From contig MENK01000003.1 of assembly GCA_001768235.1 (NCBI GenBank), forward strand, positions 21,791 through 85,790: a DNA stretch of 64,000 nt, written 5' to 3'. The stretch's first letter is position 1. Every line of letters starts with the position of its first letter. The DNA comes from Bacteroidetes bacterium GWB2_32_14 (GTDB taxonomy: Bacteria; Bacteroidota; Bacteroidia; Bacteroidales; UBA12077). Under the pieces are notes generated by a model. The model did no database searches and was not told the DNA's origin. It saw nothing but the letters and a program-made list of their open reading frames with translations. Shown in pieces: positions 54,149-63,378 of this stretch. A program made the translations under genes and the position numbers.

Positions 54149-54511
54149 TTATTTTACAAGCCAATCTTTTGCCGATTCAATATCGTCAAATCCGACAATA
54201 TTCGTACCCGAAAATAAATTAATCGTGTTTAAAATTATTCGTTGTGCATTCGTTAACCCAACAAAAGCTTTTTTCTTGCTGTATTTCTTCACCTTATTAT
54301 TAATCTCTTTTAAAGATTTTAATGTTTCACTTGTAGCATACGAACCTTTCACATCAATGATTTCAAGCAAATCTTTTTGACCTGATTTTACAACAAAATC
54401 AGATGTTTCATTCATAACTTTTAAAGCTTGTTCAGATGTTTTTAAATTTGTCCAATCTGAAAAATAAATTTTTTTCCCATTATGAAAAATCGGGTAAATC
54501 CGTTCTGACAT
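54149..54511 (-). CDS. small SpoIIAA/STAS-like protein
   Basis: 120 residues, cytoplasmic. The order of strands and helices (KIYFSDWTNL, VMNETSDFVVKSGQKDLLEI, YATSETLKSLKEINNKV, KKAFVGLTNAQRIILNTINL, VGFDDIESAKDWLVK) matches SpoIIAA-like/STAS proteins, which often bind partners or lipids. No specific role. Unusually for this window its start is preceded by a near-perfect Shine-Dalgarno GGAGGA (8 bases before the ATG), and it has a possible -7 element TAGATTTG at 54542-54549. Confidence 0.65.
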   Translation of the reverse strand: MSERIYPIFHNGKKIYFSDWTNLKTSEQALKVMNETSDFVVKSGQKDLLEIIDVKGSYATSETLKSLKEINNKVKKYSKKKAFVGLTNAQRIILNTINLFSGTNIVGFDDIESAKDWLVK

Positions 54512-54541
54512 TCTTATTCCTCCAACTTATATTACTTTTTG

Positions 54542-54549
54542 CAAATCTA
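54542..54549 (-). promoter_or_regulatory. possible -7 element for STAS-like gene
   Basis: The minus strand reads TAGATTTG (TAnnTTTG), 31 bases from the start codon; no good -33. Confidence 0.4.
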
Positions 54550-54616
54550 AATATAAACATAGTGTAATACGTAGATTATTGTAAAAAGTTAAAATTATTG
54601 AAATGAATATTTTCAT

Positions 54617-55567
54617 TTATAGCAATTCATCAAGTTTTGTAATAACATTTTTTTCTATCCTGTCAATTACTTTACCCGCATCAGCTTTAATAAACTTATC
54701 CCCGGTAATATTTTCGTACAATTCAATATATCTTTCGGAAATTTGATTTACAAAATCATCATTCATTTCAGGCATTTTTTGCCCTTCTTTTCCCTGGAAA
54801 TCATTTGCAATAAGCCATTCACGGACAAATTCCTTAGACAATTGTTTCTGCTGTTCCCCTTTGTCCTGCCGTTCATCATAACCTTGAAGATAAAAATAGC
54901 GTGATGAATCTGGTGTATGAATTTCGTCAATCAGGTATATTTTACCTTCTTTTTTACCGAATTCGTACTTCGTATCAACCAATATTAAACCCATTTTTGC
55001 CGCTATTTCTGTTCCCCGTTTAAACAAAGCGAATGTATATTTTTCGAGTTGCTCATACTCATCCTTGGAAACTAAACCTTGTTTAATGATTTCTTCTTTC
55101 GAAATATCTTCATCGTGCCCTTCATGTGCTTTTGTAGTAGGCGTAATAATTGGTTCAGGGAATTTCTGGTGTTCCTTCATTCCTTCAGGCATAGGCATTC
55201 CGCAAATATGCCGTTTACCCGATTTGTACTCTCTCCATGCATGACCGGTTAAATAGCCACGAACAACCATTTCAACAGGATATGTTTCAACAAAATGCCC
55301 TATTGTTACCATTGGGTCGGGTGTTGCAATTTTCCAATTTGGAACTATGTCTTTTGTTGCTTCTAAAAATTTATCGGCAATCTGGTTCAATACCTGACCT
55401 TTGTATGGAATTCCTTTTGGTAACACAACATCAAAAGCAGAAATGCGGTCAGTTACAACCATCACCAAATATTTGTCGTCGATATTGTAAACATCACGTA
55501 CTTTACCTTTGTACACACTTTTTTGTTTTGGAAATTTGAAATCGGTTTTTACTACTGCCTGTGCCAT
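54617..55567 (-). CDS. purC: phosphoribosylaminoimidazole-succinocarboxamide synthase
   Basis: 316 residues. SAICAR synthase motifs: [67 protein letters not shown] and [14 protein letters not shown]. It joins CAIR and aspartate with ATP in purine synthesis. The length and insertion pattern fit the longer Bacteroidota form. It lies 48 bases downstream of phoH on the same strand, an arrangement familiar in Bacteroidales. Confidence 0.97.
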   Translation of the reverse strand: MAQAVVKTDFKFPKQKSVYKGKVRDVYNIDDKYLVMVVTDRISAFDVVLPKGIPYKGQVLNQIADKFLEATKDIVPNWKIATPDPMVTIGHFVETYPVEMVVRGYLTGHAWREYKSGKRHICGMPMPEGMKEHQKFPEPIITPTTKAHEGHDEDISKEEIIKQGLVSKDEYEQLEKYTFALFKRGTEIAAKMGLILVDTKYEFGKKEGKIYLIDEIHTPDSSRYFYLQGYDERQDKGEQQKQLSKEFVREWLIANDFQGKEGQKMPEMNDDFVNQISERYIELYENITGDKFIKADAGKVIDRIEKNVITKLDELL

Positions 55568-55615
55568 GATTTGAAGTTAAAAGTTTAAGGTTTATATAAT
55601 TTATAATCAAAACTA

Positions 55616-56563
55616 CTAATCTGTATTTTTCTTATACGCATTTACTATATATTTAACCAGATGATGTCTAATAATATCACGTTCATCAAAATATAAAATT
55701 GATATCCCTTTTATTCCACCAAGAAAGCCCAGGGCCTGAACCAAACCTGAATCAATTTTCCTGGGTAAATCAATTTGTGTAATATCGCCAGTAACAATAA
55801 ACTTTGCATTTTTACCCATACGTGTAAGAAACATTTTTAACTGGTTTACTGTAGTATTCTGGGCCTCATCGAGGATTACAAATGCATTATCGAGTGTTCT
55901 TCCGCGCATATAAGCTAAAGGGGCAATCTCAATTATTCCATCTTCGATAAGTTCTGCAAGCTTTTTAGGATGAATCATATCCATAAGAGCATCGTACAAT
56001 GGACGCAGGTAGGGATCGAGCTTTTCTTTTAAATCACCTGGTAAAAAACCCAGGTTTTCGCCGGCTTCTACTGCCGGCCGGGTAAGGATTATTCTTTTTA
56101 CTTCTTTGTTTTTAAATGCTCTTACAGCTAAGGCAATAGCCGTGTATGTTTTGCCCGATCCTGCCGGCCCTATTGCAAACAATAGATCGTTTGTATCGTA
56201 CTCATCAACGAGTTTTTGCTGGTTAACAGTACGGGCCCTGATAGGTTTTGCATTATTACCATAAACTAAAGCATCATCGGTGTCTTCTTTCCTCTTCAAA
56301 AGGGATTGACCCTCTCCTTTTAACATGGATTCGAATTCGTTATCACTAATTTGTTTAAACTTTAAGAAATACTCGATAATAAGTTGTAATTTTTCTTCAA
56401 ACTCATTTATCTCAACTTCTTCACCTTGAACTTTAATTTCATTTCCACGGGCAACTATTTTTAACTTTGGATTGTATTCTTTAAGTTTCTCAAACCGGAT
56501 ATTTTTAATACCATAAATATTCACCGGCTCTATTCCTTCTAAATATATAACCTTTTCAATCAT
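55616..56563 (-). CDS. phoH: PhoH-family ATPase
   Basis: 315 residues, cytoplasmic. Residues about 1-100 include a KH-like strand-helix part (LKIVARGNEIKVQGEEVEIN). The ATPase core (about 115-315) has Walker A IGPAGSGKTYTAIAL, ILTRPAVEAGENLGFLPGDL and Walker B AFVILDEAQNTTVNQLKMFL, followed by the sensor segment KFIVTGDITQIDLP. This is the short PhoH (YbeZ) type, possibly an RNA helicase linked to RNA processing. It is upstream of purC. Confidence 0.94.
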   Translation of the reverse strand: MIEKVIYLEGIEPVNIYGIKNIRFEKLKEYNPKLKIVARGNEIKVQGEEVEINEFEEKLQLIIEYFLKFKQISDNEFESMLKGEGQSLLKRKEDTDDALVYGNNAKPIRARTVNQQKLVDEYDTNDLLFAIGPAGSGKTYTAIALAVRAFKNKEVKRIILTRPAVEAGENLGFLPGDLKEKLDPYLRPLYDALMDMIHPKKLAELIEDGIIEIAPLAYMRGRTLDNAFVILDEAQNTTVNQLKMFLTRMGKNAKFIVTGDITQIDLPRKIDSGLVQALGFLGGIKGISILYFDERDIIRHHLVKYIVNAYKKNTD

Positions 56564-56871
56564 AAAATTTTAACAAATATTGATTACTTTTGATTTATTC
56601 AAAAAATAAAACCTTTTCCCGAATACTCATCAGGTAATAAGTATTCAAAGGTAAAACATAAGTTTGAAAATAGTTAAATAATTCGTTATGTAAATAATAA
56701 TATTCTATATTCATTTTAATTGTAAAAAAATAGAATTCAATTATTCCAATAGGTTATTGTTTAAAACCCGAGATAACAAATAAATATTTATTACTTTTTG
56801 TTTTGTTGGACTTTATAATAAAACATATAATTTTATAAGCTTAAAATAATAAAAATTTCCTTTTTAACTAA
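56564..56871. other. divergent intergenic region, no structure seen
   Basis: 308 bases between phoH and the SAM hydrolase gene, very AT-rich. It presumably holds both promoters, but no exact TTTG-N19-TAnnTTTG, hairpin or small ORF was recognised. Confidence 0.35.
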
Positions 56872-57642
56872 ATGCCAATAATAACCTTAACTACCGACTG
56901 GAATAACGATGACTTTTACATTGCATCGGTTAAAGGAGCATTTTACCGTGAGTGTAATAATGTTGTTATTGTTGACATTACGCACAAAATAAAAACATTT
57001 AATATTTTTCATGCTGCATTTATTCTTAAAAACAGTTACAAACTATTTCCAGAAGGCACGATACATATTACCGGAGTTAATACTGATGGCAATTCGGAAC
57101 AGGCGTTTTTAGCTGTTGAGTCGGATGGACACTATTTTATTGGAACAGATAATGGAATTTTCAGCTTGCTGTTTTCTGATGAACAGGTAAAAGCTGTTTC
57201 AATTGAAAAATATCCGTCAACCAGCTTTGCAGTATTGGAAACTTTTGTTCAGGCAGCCAGAGATTTGATAAATGGAGCCGCAATTGAAAGCCTCGGTGAA
57301 AAAGTGGAAAAGTTTGTTCGCAGAACTCCTTTACTTGCAACTATTGAAGAATCTACAATAATTGGGAGTATTGTTTATGTTGACTCATATCAAAATGCAA
57401 TTACAAATATTTCGCATGAATTGTTTACCCAGGTTGGAAAAGGCAGGGCCTTTAAAATATATGTACAAAGTAACGGGAATGTAATTTCCAAAATAAATAA
57501 GAAATATGGTGAAACATCACCGGGAGAACTGCTGGCAATATTCAACTCAATAAATCTTCTGGAAATTGCAATATTTAATGGAAATGCAGCAGAACTTTTA
57601 GGGTTGGATACAAACTCAACTGTTCGAATAAAATTTCAATAA
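56872..57642 (+). CDS. S-adenosylmethionine hydrolase family (DUF62) protein
   Basis: 256 residues, cytoplasmic. Start MPIITLTTDWNNDDFYIASV matches the T-D-x-G-x-x-D-x-Y opening of SAM hydroxide adenosyltransferases, although the Gly is replaced by an N-N pair. VVIVDITHKIKTFNIFHAAF, TIHITGVNTDG and YFIGTDNGIFSLLF follow, as in that family. Known members split SAM to adenosine and methionine. It lies 23 bases before mazG and is probably co-transcribed; the two may both clean up nucleotides and cofactors. Confidence 0.9.
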   Translation: MPIITLTTDWNNDDFYIASVKGAFYRECNNVVIVDITHKIKTFNIFHAAFILKNSYKLFPEGTIHITGVNTDGNSEQAFLAVESDGHYFIGTDNGIFSLLFSDEQVKAVSIEKYPSTSFAVLETFVQAARDLINGAAIESLGEKVEKFVRRTPLLATIEESTIIGSIVYVDSYQNAITNISHELFTQVGKGRAFKIYVQSNGNVISKINKKYGETSPGELLAIFNSINLLEIAIFNGNAAELLGLDTNSTVRIKFQ

Positions 57643-57665
57643 ATTAATATAATCGTTCGCTTAAA

Positions 57666-58442
57666 ATGAAAAAAGAACTTGAAGCTTTCAATCGTTTACT
57701 GGAAATAATGGATGAATTGAGAGAGAAATGCCCCTGGGATCAGAAACAAACGATAGAAAGTTTGCGCACACTTACCATAGAAGAAACCTATGAACTGGCC
57801 GAGGCAATAATTAAGAATGATATGAAGGATGTAAAGAAAGAATTGGGAGATATTCTATTACATATTGTTTTTTACTCAAAAATTGCATCAGAAACAAAAT
57901 TATTTGATATTACTGATGTAATAAATGGAATAAATGAAAAACTGGTACACCGTCATCCTCATGTTTTTGGCGATGTAAAAGTAAAAAATCACCGTGAGGT
58001 AGAAGAAAACTGGGAAGAAATAAAAATGAATGAAAAAGACAGCAAAAAGTCTGTCCTGTCAGGAGTACCTGACTCATTGCCCGCGCTTATAAAAGCAACC
58101 CGGATTCAACAAAAAGTACGGGGTGTTGGATTCGATTGGGACAAACGAAGTCAAATCTGGGATAAGGTTCGCGAAGAACTTACCGAACTCCAGCATGAAG
58201 TTGAATGTAACGATCAGGAAAAAATTGAAGCCGAATTTGGAGATTTGTTTTTTTCAATAATAAATGCAGCAAGGCTTTACGATATTGATCCCGAAACAGC
58301 ACTTGAACGTACAAACAAAAAATTCATTAAGCGATTTAAATACCTCGAAGAACAAACAATAAACAAAGGTTTATCATTAAAAAACATGACTCTTGAAGAA
58401 ATGAACCATTACTGGGAACACGCAAAAAAATATGATAAATAA
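57666..58442 (+). CDS. mazG: nucleoside triphosphate pyrophosphohydrolase MazG
   Basis: 258 residues. Two MazG domains: the first has CPWDQKQTIESLRTLTIEET and YELAEAIIKNDMKDVKKELG (E-E-x-x-E/D-x-x-D metal site), and the second has REELTELQHEVECNDQEKIEA and EFGDLFFSIINAARL. Full length for the two-domain form. It hydrolyses non-canonical and canonical NTPs to NMP and pyrophosphate. Confidence 0.96.
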   Translation: MKKELEAFNRLLEIMDELREKCPWDQKQTIESLRTLTIEETYELAEAIIKNDMKDVKKELGDILLHIVFYSKIASETKLFDITDVINGINEKLVHRHPHVFGDVKVKNHREVEENWEEIKMNEKDSKKSVLSGVPDSLPALIKATRIQQKVRGVGFDWDKRSQIWDKVREELTELQHEVECNDQEKIEAEFGDLFFSIINAARLYDIDPETALERTNKKFIKRFKYLEEQTINKGLSLKNMTLEEMNHYWEHAKKYDK

Positions 58443-58508
58443 ATCAAACTTGCCGAAACTTTGCTATATTGTAAATCGTTAAAAAACAGTAAATAAGCAA
58501 CTGATTTT

Positions 58509-61466
58509 ATGTCAAAAGATTCAATTAGCAAGTATTTAAACCGGATTTCTCAATTAGAACAAGAAAATAAACGTTTAAGAGAAAAGTTAAGTACTGAAAT
58601 CAGTCGGAATGAAGTTGCTGAACAAAAATTTATTACCAGCGAACTAAACTTACTAAACCTGATTGAAGCAATTCCTGTACCCGTTTTTTTTAAAAGTAAA
58701 AATGGCGTGTATATTGGATGCAACGACGCATTTGCGAAGTTTGAAGAGTTGCCTAAAGAAAAAATCATTGGTTCATCGCAATTTGAAATTTTCCCAAAGG
58801 GAAAAACAAAAGAATATGCAGATCACGATAAAGAAGTTTTAGATAAAAAAAAGACTATTATTCGTAAAAAAACAATAACTATTAACAATAAGGTTCGTCA
58901 TGTAGAAATTCACAAATCGGTTTTTAAAGATATTATTACTAATAATCAGGGTATTGTAGGAATTATTATTGATAATACAGAAAGAATTAACTACGAAAAT
59001 GCAATAAAAGAAAGCGAGAGAAAACTTCGAAGTTTCATAAACCAATCGTACGAAGGAATTATTATTATTGACAGAAAAGGAACAATCCTTGAATGGAACA
59101 AAGCAATAGAAACACTTACGGGTATTCAAACAGATGAAGCATTAAATAAAAAATTTATCGATTTTGCAAGAGAAATTTTTCCTTTGTACCATGATACAGA
59201 GAAATTTGAGAAATTTAAAAACCAGATTCAGCTTTTATTAAACTCGAGCGATGCATATCTTTTTAATAAGTTATTCGACACACAACTCAAACATAGAAAT
59301 GGGAATATTTACGATATTCAGCAATTACTATTCCCCATACATTTAAAAGACGACTATTTAATAGCAAGCGTAACCGTTGATATTACTGATAAAAAGAAAG
59401 CTGAGCGACAGATTCGGGATAAAGAAGAGTTTTTCAGAAGAATAACAGAAACAATAATCGACATGATTAGTATTTCTGATTCAAAAGGTAAATACACATA
59501 CATTGGCCCCTCATTCAAGAAATATCTTGGATACTCGCTTAACGATTTAAAAGGCAAAACACTATTTGATTTCATTCATCCCGGCGATAAAAACGCGATG
59601 ATAGAATTATTTCAACAAAAAATTTCAACAAAAGAAAGCGGAACAGCCGAATACAGGTTTAAACATAAGAATGGTCAGTATATCTGGTTAGAAACAACCG
59701 GTAAAGGAGTATTAAATGAAAACGGGGATATAGATCATATTTTTTATACATCGCGTGATATTACAGAACGTAAGACAAACAGGATTAATCTAAGTTTCCT
59801 TGCAAATTCAGCTCTTCAGTTTTTAAGCCTAACAAAAAAAGATAAAATATTTGAATACCTCGGGACACAAATTTCAAGTATTAAACCTTCATCGTATGTA
59901 GCAATTTGCTCATTCGATTTCGCGAGAAATATTATTAAAGTTGAAAACATACATGGATTCAGAAGGTACCTTAAAAACATGGTAAATATGCTGGGAACGA
60001 ACCCGGTTGGAATAGAATTCCCTATTTCAAACATAAATTTAAATCTTACAGAATCAAAGATTCATAAAATACATATCCCCGATTACGAATATAACTTCCC
60101 TGCTTTATCCAAAAAAACATTTTTGGTATTGGCAAAACTTTTTAAAATAAATTATATCTACTACATTCCATTCAGAGTTGAGAATATAACATACGGAACA
60201 GCAGTTGTATTAACAAAAGACATCTTACCTGATAACATCTTAAATACTTTTGAAACCATAAGTCATCAGGCATCTGTAGCATTATACAGGCATAATATTG
60301 AAGAAAAATTAAAAGAATCGAAACTAAAAGCAGAAGAATCAGACCGGTTAAAATCGGCTTTTCTTGCAAACATGTCGCACGAAATACGAACACCAATGAA
60401 TGGTGTTCTCGGGTTTTCACAACTTTTAATAAAAGGAGAACAACCACGTGAAAAAACAAATCGCTTTTTGAATATCATTTACAATAACAGCAAACAATTA
60501 CTCAACATTATTAATGATATTATAGATATCTCGAAAATTGAGTCCGGGCAATTAACAATTTACAAGAGTAAAACCAATATTAATGATATTTGCTATGATT
60601 TAGTAACTTTCTTTGAATCAGAACTTGAAAAAACCGAAAAACAAGATATTGATTTTAAGTTTATTCCAGCTTTAGATGATCGGGATTCTGATATATATTG
60701 TGACGGAAACCGGTTATACCAGGTTCTTGTTAATCTTATTGGCAATGCTATTAAATTTACAGAACATGGGTATGTGAAATTTGGTTATACTACCGATAGC
60801 GACAAAAAATATATTGTTTTTTATATTACTGATAGTGGTATTGGTATATCAAAAGATAAAATTGAAGTTATTTTTGAACGATTTAAACAAGCCGACGACA
60901 GAATAAACAGGAAATTTGGTGGTACAGGTTTGGGTTTAACTATTTCGAAGCAACTGGCAGAACTAATGGGAGGAAAACTTTGGGTTGAATCTGAGCCCGG
61001 GAAAGGATCTACATTTAGTTTTTCCTTACCTTATATTTCAGATAATATCAATTCAAATATTCCAACGCCACTAATCGATAAAGTTGAGAAAAACTATATT
61101 AAAAATAAAACCATTTTAATTGTTGAAGATGATTATACCAGCTTTTTATTTATTGAATCGCTACTTGAAGATTTGGAAGCAACCCTTATATGGGTTGAAA
61201 ATGGTATTGCAGCAATTGATATGGTAAAAATAAACCCGCTAATCAGTATTGTTCTTATGGATATTCAAATACCCGGTATAAGTGGTTACGAAACTACAAA
61301 AAAGATAAAAGAATTGCGGCCCGAATTGCCAATAATTGCCCAAACGGCTAATGCAATGGAAGGCGATATGGAAAAAGCTTTGAAAGCCGGTTGTAATGAT
61401 TATATTTCAAAACCAATAAACCATCTTCAATTGATAAAAAAAATAAATGCGGCTTTACATAATTAA
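58509..61466 (+). CDS. hybrid PAS sensor histidine kinase with receiver
   Basis: 985 residues without membrane helices, so cytoplasmic. A coiled coil (about 8-45) is followed by three PAS domains (about 45-165, 170-295, 305-425), a GAF-like region (about 430-590), HisKA with NMSHEIRTPMNGVLGFSQLL (H624), an ATPase domain (NLIGNAIKFTEHGYVKFG, DSGIGISKDKIEVIFERFKQ, GGTGLGLTISKQLAELMGG) and a C-terminal receiver with D918 in VLMDIQIPGISGYE. It probably senses a small molecule or redox state and relays phosphate through its receiver. No separate phosphotransfer or DNA-binding partner is encoded nearby. Confidence 0.95.
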   Translation: MSKDSISKYLNRISQLEQENKRLREKLSTEISRNEVAEQKFITSELNLLNLIEAIPVPVFFKSKNGVYIGCNDAFAKFEELPKEKIIGSSQFEIFPKGKTKEYADHDKEVLDKKKTIIRKKTITINNKVRHVEIHKSVFKDIITNNQGIVGIIIDNTERINYENAIKESERKLRSFINQSYEGIIIIDRKGTILEWNKAIETLTGIQTDEALNKKFIDFAREIFPLYHDTEKFEKFKNQIQLLLNSSDAYLFNKLFDTQLKHRNGNIYDIQQLLFPIHLKDDYLIASVTVDITDKKKAERQIRDKEEFFRRITETIIDMISISDSKGKYTYIGPSFKKYLGYSLNDLKGKTLFDFIHPGDKNAMIELFQQKISTKESGTAEYRFKHKNGQYIWLETTGKGVLNENGDIDHIFYTSRDITERKTNRINLSFLANSALQFLSLTKKDKIFEYLGTQISSIKPSSYVAICSFDFARNIIKVENIHGFRRYLKNMVNMLGTNPVGIEFPISNINLNLTESKIHKIHIPDYEYNFPALSKKTFLVLAKLFKINYIYYIPFRVENITYGTAVVLTKDILPDNILNTFETISHQASVALYRHNIEEKLKESKLKAEESDRLKSAFLANMSHEIRTPMNGVLGFSQLLIKGEQPREKTNRFLNIIYNNSKQLLNIINDIIDISKIESGQLTIYKSKTNINDICYDLVTFFESELEKTEKQDIDFKFIPALDDRDSDIYCDGNRLYQVLVNLIGNAIKFTEHGYVKFGYTTDSDKKYIVFYITDSGIGISKDKIEVIFERFKQADDRINRKFGGTGLGLTISKQLAELMGGKLWVESEPGKGSTFSFSLPYISDNINSNIPTPLIDKVEKNYIKNKTILIVEDDYTSFLFIESLLEDLEATLIWVENGIAAIDMVKINPLISIVLMDIQIPGISGYETTKKIKELRPELPIIAQTANAMEGDMEKALKAGCNDYISKPINHLQLIKKINAALHN

Positions 61467-61468
61467 AA

Positions 61469-61488
61469 AATCCGCTTTTAGGCGGATT
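61469..61488. terminator. bidirectional terminator between hybrid kinase and DUF5606 genes
   Basis: AATCCGC (61469-61475) and GCGGATT (61482-61488) form a 7-bp stem with a 6-base loop TTTTAG between A-rich flanks. It lies between two converging genes. Confidence 0.8.
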
Positions 61489-61499
61489 CAAAAATAAAA

Positions 61500-61988
61500 T
61501 TATTCTGATTTTTTCTTAGTCGTTTTTTTCGGAGTTTTCTTTTCAGGCTTTACTTCTTGTTCTTTTACTTCTTCTTCTGTCTTATCTTTAGGTTCTTCTA
61601 CTGGTTCTTCGAAGTTCAGAAGATTATGTTTAAGCAAAATATTATACCAATTTATAACTTTCTTAATATCTGAAACATACACTCTTTCTTTGTCGTAGCT
61701 TGGGAGTACCTGTTCAAAGTATTTTTTTAATTCATCATTTGATGATTTATGGCTTATAGCTTCGCCACCGTTTTCTTTATCGAAAATTGCTTTTAACACA
61801 TTTTTCAAGGCAATATCTTCTGTTTCAGTAAAAATTGAAATATCGTCTAACGCACTAACCTTTGCAGATGCATGAGCCTGCATACGTTTTTGATCTTCAA
61901 GAGATTCTACAATAATACCATTTCTTGCCTGTGAAACATACTTAAATAAACCACCATGTCCTGAAATCGATAAAATATCTTTTAACAT
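61500..61988 (-). CDS. DUF5606 protein
   Basis: 162 residues. The conserved N-terminal block MLKDILSISGHGGLFKYVSQ, RNGIIVESLEDQKRMQAHAS and ALDDISIFTETEDI is specific to the Bacteroidota family DUF5606, and the middle (VLPSYDKERVYVSDIKKVIN) continues it. Residues about 130-162 are a Glu/Lys-rich tail. The role is unknown; the fold is compact and cytoplasmic. It has its own strong promoter (62014-62043). Confidence 0.92.
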   Translation of the reverse strand: MLKDILSISGHGGLFKYVSQARNGIIVESLEDQKRMQAHASAKVSALDDISIFTETEDIALKNVLKAIFDKENGGEAISHKSSNDELKKYFEQVLPSYDKERVYVSDIKKVINWYNILLKHNLLNFEEPVEEPKDKTEEEVKEQEVKPEKKTPKKTTKKKSE

Positions 61989-62013
61989 ATTCGTTTTTTT
62001 TATTTAGATTTTA

Positions 62014-62043
62014 CAAAAATACAATACAAATTAGTTTACCAAA
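62014..62043 (-). promoter_or_regulatory. promoter of DUF5606 gene
   Basis: On the minus strand TTTG (62043-62040), 18 bases, TATTTTTG (62021-62014), a close fit to the Bacteroidota consensus, 25 bases from the ATG at 61988. Confidence 0.7.
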
Positions 62044-62067
62044 AAATTATATGTAAAAAAATGATGA

Positions 62068-62787
62068 TTATATGATATTTCTTTCTTTTTTAATTTTTTC
62101 GTATGCCTGGTTAACCTTTTGAAATTTTCCTTTAGCAGCATTCTGAAAATCTTCACCTAAATGACTTACCTTATCGGGATGGTATTTTACGGCCATTTTA
62201 CGATAAGCTTTTTTAATTTCGTCAACTGATGCAGACTTTTCAATCTCAAGAATTTTATATGCCGAATCGGTATCTTCAACAAACATGGATTTGATAGATT
62301 CAAAATCTTTTGTTGAAACACCCATGTAACTTGCAATTATTGCTATTGTATTGAGTTCCGCTGGAGCAATATGTCCGTCGGCATTCGATACTCCCATTAA
62401 AAAATGTAATAACTGAAGGCGGGATGCGTAATCAAGGTTTTGTTTTATTTGAACGCTTACAGCTTGTAAAGGAATATTCTGGTTTAAAATATCGCGTAAC
62501 ATTTTAAGTGCCTCAGCTGCAGAATCTTCTCCAAAAGTTTGGATAAAATATTTTTTCACGTAATCTAACTCCGAACGTAAAACTTTACCATCTGCTTTCA
62601 TCACAGCTGCAACCAAAACCAGGAGGCTCATTGCAAAACTGCCTGTAGTTGTTGCAGAATATGTTGTTGTTGCTTTAAATTCCTGAGTATCGAGTAGTGA
62701 ACCTAATGCAAAACCTAATATCCCTCCAATAGGGCCAAATATTGCCCATCCTAAACCTCCCGCAACCCATTTACCAAATTTCCCCAT
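62068..62787 (-). CDS. TerB-DnaJ (DjlA-like) co-chaperone
   Basis: 239 residues. The N-terminal Gly-rich hydrophobic segment (KWVAGGLGWAIFGPIGGILG continuing FALGSLL) is the single membrane-anchor type of DjlA. The TerB-like region is about 50-165 (LLVLVAAVMKADGKVLRSEL, GVSNADGHIAPAELNTIAII). The J domain (about 170-239) has the HPD motif in AVKYHPDKVSHLG. It stimulates DnaK ATPase at the membrane. It is 6 bases downstream of coaE in the same operon. Confidence 0.94.
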   Translation of the reverse strand: MGKFGKWVAGGLGWAIFGPIGGILGFALGSLLDTQEFKATTTYSATTTGSFAMSLLVLVAAVMKADGKVLRSELDYVKKYFIQTFGEDSAAEALKMLRDILNQNIPLQAVSVQIKQNLDYASRLQLLHFLMGVSNADGHIAPAELNTIAIIASYMGVSTKDFESIKSMFVEDTDSAYKILEIEKSASVDEIKKAYRKMAVKYHPDKVSHLGEDFQNAAKGKFQKVNQAYEKIKKERNII

Positions 62788-62793
62788 TGTGAA

Positions 62794-63378
62794 TTATTTA
62801 TTTATAATTTTATTGTGAATTTCTAAAATTTGTTGAAGTATCATCTTTTCATTATCATTAATAATATTAAAATCAGCCAGTTGCATTCTTTGTTCATCAC
62901 TAAATTGGTTGCTCATCCTGTTTCTAACTTCTTCATAAGTTGATCCGTCACGTTTCATAACCCTTTCTATTCTTATTTGCTCAGGCGCTGTTATGTTTAT
63001 AGTATAATCAAGCTCTTTGTACGCCCCACTTTCGAATAATATCGCGGCTTCTTCAACTACATAAGGTTTATCTTCATGTAATTTACACCAGTCAATAAAC
63101 TTTTGCCTTACCACGGGATGCACGATCAGATTGATTTTTTGTAAAGCATTTTTATTTTTAAAAACTATCCCGGCTAATTTTTTTTTATTTAAACCATTGT
63201 TCTCGTAAATTTCTTCTCCGAAATATTCTGTTATAGAATTTATGATATCTCTATTTGTGTTTAAACAATCTTTAGCTACATTGTCAGCATTAAAAACAGG
63301 AACTCCGAGTTTTTTTAAAACTTCACAAACTAAAGTTTTTCCACTTCCAATTCCACCTGTTACGCCAACTTTTAGCAT
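62794..63378 (-). CDS. coaE: dephospho-CoA kinase
   Basis: 194 residues. P-loop VGVTGGIGSGKTLVCEVLKK, NADNVAKDCLNTN, VHPVVRQKFIDW, VVEEAAILFESGAYKELDYT and IERVMKRDGSTYEEVRNRMS are the CoaE motifs. It performs the last step of coenzyme A synthesis. The start ATG overlaps the YbbR stop codon by one base (TAATG), so translation is coupled. Confidence 0.97.
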   Translation of the reverse strand: MLKVGVTGGIGSGKTLVCEVLKKLGVPVFNADNVAKDCLNTNRDIINSITEYFGEEIYENNGLNKKKLAGIVFKNKNALQKINLIVHPVVRQKFIDWCKLHEDKPYVVEEAAILFESGAYKELDYTINITAPEQIRIERVMKRDGSTYEEVRNRMSNQFSDEQRMQLADFNIINDNEKMILQQILEIHNKIINK

